In this document: piece by piece, positions 42,918 to 44,866 of the stretch
How positions within the stretch are numbered: the stretch's first letter is position 1
How the letters are laid out: every line of letters starts with the position of its first letter
Assembly (NCBI GenBank): GCA_900314255.1
Contig: OMUP01000031.1
Span: 1 to 44,866, forward strand
Direction: 5' to 3'
Source of the DNA: an uncultured Lachnospiraceae bacterium
GTDB taxonomy: Bacteria > Bacillota > Clostridia > Lachnospirales > Lachnospiraceae
DNA length: 44,866 nt
Made by a program: the position numbers and the translations under genes
The notes under the pieces: generated by a model
Told to the model about the DNA's origin: nothing
Database searches by the model: none
Seen by the model: only the letters and a program-made list of their open reading frames with translations

Positions 42918-44408
42918 ATGGACGTTGTATACACAAGCACAAGAGACGCTTCTGTCAGAGTCAGCGCTTCGCAGGCGATTCTGAAGGGCCTTTCGGATGA
43001 CGGAGGACTTTTTGTCCCGGTCGCACTTCCGAAATTTGACCGGACGCTGGAAGAATTCGCCGGCATGGACTACAAAGGCGTGGCGTACGAGGTGATGAAG
43101 CTTCTGCTCTCGGATTTCACGGAAGAAGAGCTGAAGTACTGCATCGACCATGCGTATGACGACAAGTTCGACACGGACGAGATCGCCCCGCTCTCGGAGG
43201 CTGAGGGCCGGTATTTCCTCGAGCTGTATCACGGCAAGACGATCGCGTTCAAGGACATGGCGCTCTCAATTCTGCCGCATCTTATGATCACGGCGGCGCG
43301 CAAGAATCACGTGACGCATGAAATCGTCATTCTGACGGCCACCTCCGGCGATACCGGCAAGGCAGCGCTCGCCGGATTTGCCGATGTTCCGGGAACCAAA
43401 ATCATCGTTTTTTATCCGAAGAACGGTGTGTCGCCGATCCAGGAGAGACAGATGGTCACCCAGAAGGGCGACAATACTTTTGTGTTCGGCATCCACGGCA
43501 ACTTTGACGATGCCCAGAGCGGCGTGAAAAAGATCTTTTCGGACAAGGAACTGGCCGCTGTCATGGACAAGGCCGGCTATCAGTTCTCGAGCGCCAACTC
43601 CATCAATATAGGGCGTCTCGTGCCGCAGATCGTATACTATGTGTATGCATATTCCAGACTGGTGGCAAATGACAGAATCCACGCCGGCGACAAGGTGAAT
43701 TTCGTCGTGCCGACCGGCAATTTCGGCAATATTCTGGCCGCTTACTACGCGAAGCAGATGGGGCTGCCGGTGAACAAGCTTATCTGCGCATCCAATTCCA
43801 ACAAGGTTCTCTGCGACTTCTTCCATACCGGCGAGTATGACCGCAACCGTGAGTTCATTCTCACGACTTCACCGTCTATGGATATCCTGATCTCCTCCAA
43901 TCTGGAGCGCCTGATTTACAAGATCACCGGCGAGGATGCCGCAAGAACGAAGGCATTCATGGAACAGCTCACTTCTACTGGCCGGTATACAATCACGCCG
44001 GATATGCGTGAGAAACTCGCGGATTTCTACGGCAATTTCGCGACAGAAGAGGAAGATGCGGCGGAAATCCGCCACATGTTCGATGACGCAGGCTATCTGA
44101 TCGATACACATACAGCTGTTGCTTCGTGCGTGTACAGCAAATATGTGAAGGAGACAGGTGACAAAACACCGTCCGTGATCGCGTCCACCGCAAGCCCGTT
44201 CAAGTTCACAAGAAGCGTACTGCACGCCATCCGTCCGGATGAAGAGCTGAAAGGCGATGATCTGGATCTTGCTGACGAGCTTTCTTCCATCAGCGGTGTA
44301 CCGGTGCCGAAGGCTGTTTCGGAACTTCGCACGGCCGAAGTGCGCCACACGGCTGTCGTCGACGGCAGTAAGATGAAAGAAGCAGTAGAAAAGACACTGG
44401 GACTGTAA
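42918..44408 (+). CDS. thrC: Threonine synthase
   Basis: This 496-residue PLP enzyme converts O-phosphohomoserine to threonine. It belongs to the longer (yeast/E. coli-like) class, with YTSTRD at the start, GKTIAFKDMAL with PLP-binding Lys112, LTATSGDTGKAALAGF, and PTGNFGNILAAYYAKQMG. It lies 9 nt after leuD. The grouping with leuCD suggests shared amino acid regulation. A terminator follows. Confidence 0.95.
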   Translation: MDVVYTSTRDASVRVSASQAILKGLSDDGGLFVPVALPKFDRTLEEFAGMDYKGVAYEVMKLLLSDFTEEELKYCIDHAYDDKFDTDEIAPLSEAEGRYFLELYHGKTIAFKDMALSILPHLMITAARKNHVTHEIVILTATSGDTGKAALAGFADVPGTKIIVFYPKNGVSPIQERQMVTQKGDNTFVFGIHGNFDDAQSGVKKIFSDKELAAVMDKAGYQFSSANSINIGRLVPQIVYYVYAYSRLVANDRIHAGDKVNFVVPTGNFGNILAAYYAKQMGLPVNKLICASNSNKVLCDFFHTGEYDRNREFILTTSPSMDILISSNLERLIYKITGEDAARTKAFMEQLTSTGRYTITPDMREKLADFYGNFATEEEDAAEIRHMFDDAGYLIDTHTAVASCVYSKYVKETGDKTPSVIASTASPFKFTRSVLHAIRPDEELKGDDLDLADELSSISGVPVPKAVSELRTAEVRHTAVVDGSKMKEAVEKTLGL

Positions 44409-44466
44409 CACCGCCTGCCGGAGACTGAATCCCGGCCGCGGCAGGACAAATGACAAATACACGAAG

Positions 44467-44498
44467 AGGAGACTGCCCAAACCGCAGCCTCCTTTTTT
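44467..44498 (+). terminator. Intrinsic terminator after thrC
   Basis: AGGAGACTGC (44467-44476) pairs with GCAGCCTCCT (44484-44493) with one A-C mismatch; the loop has seven bases and the T-run goes to 44498. Confidence 0.88.
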
Positions 44499-44682
44499 AG
44501 CGCATAAGCCAGTGCCGAAGCAGAGAGACAGCCGGCATGCTTGCATGCCAGGATGGCTCTCTGCTTCAGGCACGACAACGGAAATGAGCACGGAGTCACG
44601 CGAAGCGGGACGAGAGTGCGAATTTCCGCTGAGCATCGCGGGAGCACGAAGTGCGGAGCGATGCGTGGCTTATGCGCGAAGG
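44499..44682 (+). repeat. Post-terminator dispersed repeat, copy 3 (long form with nested hairpins)
   Basis: The 184-bp element starts right after the thrC terminator T-run and has the same ends as copy 1: GCGCATAAGCCA (44500-44511) and TGGCTTATGCGC (44666-44677). Three inner hairpins are visible: GAAGCAGAGAG (44517-44527) with CTCTCTGCTTC (44557-44567); CGGAAAT with ATTTCCG (near 44579 and 44624); and GCATCGC with GCGATGC around GCAC-GAA-GTGC (44633-44664). This gives a cloverleaf-like fold. No protein-coding signal is convincing. With its terminator and the heat-shock promoter it accounts for the gene-free stretch 44409-44834. Confidence 0.8.
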
Positions 44683-44742
44683 GTCAGAGAGCCAGATTTT
44701 GGGCAATTTAGAAATTATTTATACAATTTCTTGTGTTTCCGG

Positions 44743-44771
44743 TTGACATCGCAAGAGGAGTGTTGTACTTT
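44743..44771 (+). promoter_or_regulatory. Heat-shock operon promoter
   Basis: A perfect TTGACA (44743-44748) is followed after 17 bp by TACTTT (44766-44771). The -10 is weak, but the CIRCE operator just downstream supports the call. Confidence 0.7.
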
Positions 44772-44784
44772 ATGTATGTCGATG

Positions 44785-44811
44785 TTAGCACTCAATACAT
44801 ACGAGTGCTAA
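44785..44811 (+). promoter_or_regulatory. CIRCE operator (HrcA binding site)
   Basis: TTAGCACTC (44785-44793), a 9-bp spacer and GAGTGCTAA (44803-44811) match the CIRCE consensus exactly. HrcA binds this element and represses dnaK, groE and hrcA operons until heat shock. Confidence 0.98.
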
Positions 44812-44834
44812 TTGAAAACAGAAAGGAGCGGTGA

Positions 44835-44866
44835 ATGGCAGAACAGAATGACGAGCTGGATGAACG
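44835..44866 (+). CDS. hrcA: 5' end of a CIRCE-controlled gene, probably the heat-inducible repressor HrcA (partial)
   Basis: Only ten full codons (MAEQNDELDE, then the first two bases CG of the next codon) fall in the window. AAAGGAG lies six bases before the ATG. CIRCE-controlled genes include hrcA, grpE, dnaK and groES. An N-terminus with LDER fits HrcA, which often begins with LDERK and leads the hrcA-grpE-dnaK operon in clostridia. GroES and DnaK starts do not fit. The identity is inferred from context. Confidence 0.6.
   Translation, partial: MAEQNDELDE

Noticed and set aside
44512..44811. Possible small gene of 99 codons after thrC
   Set aside because: It runs through the dispersed repeat, the heat-shock promoter and the CIRCE element, and lacks a ribosome binding site.

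Overview
The window looks like a chromosomal segment from a GC-rich, anaerobic, spore-forming member of the Clostridia, probably Lachnospiraceae-like. The clues are a complete Rnf complex in C-D-G-E-A-B order, a Na+-pumping decarboxylase, a DUF2953/GerW (ytfI-ytfJ) sporulation pair, a zinc-ribbon L28, a propeptide/Fe-S type PurF, a CIRCE element, and strong AGGAGG-type ribosome binding sites. The genus cannot be fixed from the sequence alone. I saw no phage genes, transposase, tRNA, rRNA or CRISPR array.

Layout. 1-1771: end of a decarboxylase beta subunit, then a stand-alone carboxyltransferase alpha subunit. 1928-7593: a minus-strand MATE exporter, divergent from an ABC ATPase and a giant coiled-coil FtsX-type permease. 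7606-11544: HI0933-family flavoprotein, a fused cytidylate kinase/IspH, and ribosomal protein S1. 11656-12411 (minus): YlmH. 12547-18528: rnfCDGEAB, a NusG-II domain protein and a Gx transporter. 18528-24225: VWA/DUF2201 protein, MoxR-like ATPase, BspA-type leucine-rich repeat protein and DUF815 ATPase. 24229-28780: ruvA, ruvB, zapA and a U32 protein. 28808-32957: FtsW/RodA-type polymerase, class B PBP and lysA. 32976-36178: two unknown genes, DUF2953 and gerW. 36304-36489: rpmB. 36689-38095 (minus): purF. 38324-41089: a membrane glycosyltransferase and an anchored surface protein. 41137-44408: leuC, leuD, thrC. 44743-44866: a CIRCE-controlled heat-shock promoter and the first codons of a gene that is probably hrcA.

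How the genes work together. Rnf and the decarboxylase are both ion-translocating energy-conserving machines. The FtsW/PBP pair and lysA serve peptidoglycan synthesis. Cmk-IspH-S1 links nucleotide, isoprenoid and translation housekeeping genes in one transcript. Most genes sit in tightly packed operons with 1, 4 or 8 nt overlaps.

The most unusual signals are: (1) a structured dispersed repeat that begins directly after the T-tract of three different intrinsic terminators; (2) the cytosolic VWA-MoxR-LRR-DUF815 cluster, which has no function I can name; (3) the Cmk-IspH fusion, with a promoter-like AT-rich island inside ispH; (4) a six-unit 42-bp in-frame repeat in the ABC permease; and (5) a charged insertion inside the third S1 domain. 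All calls come from reading the sequence; no homology search was run.
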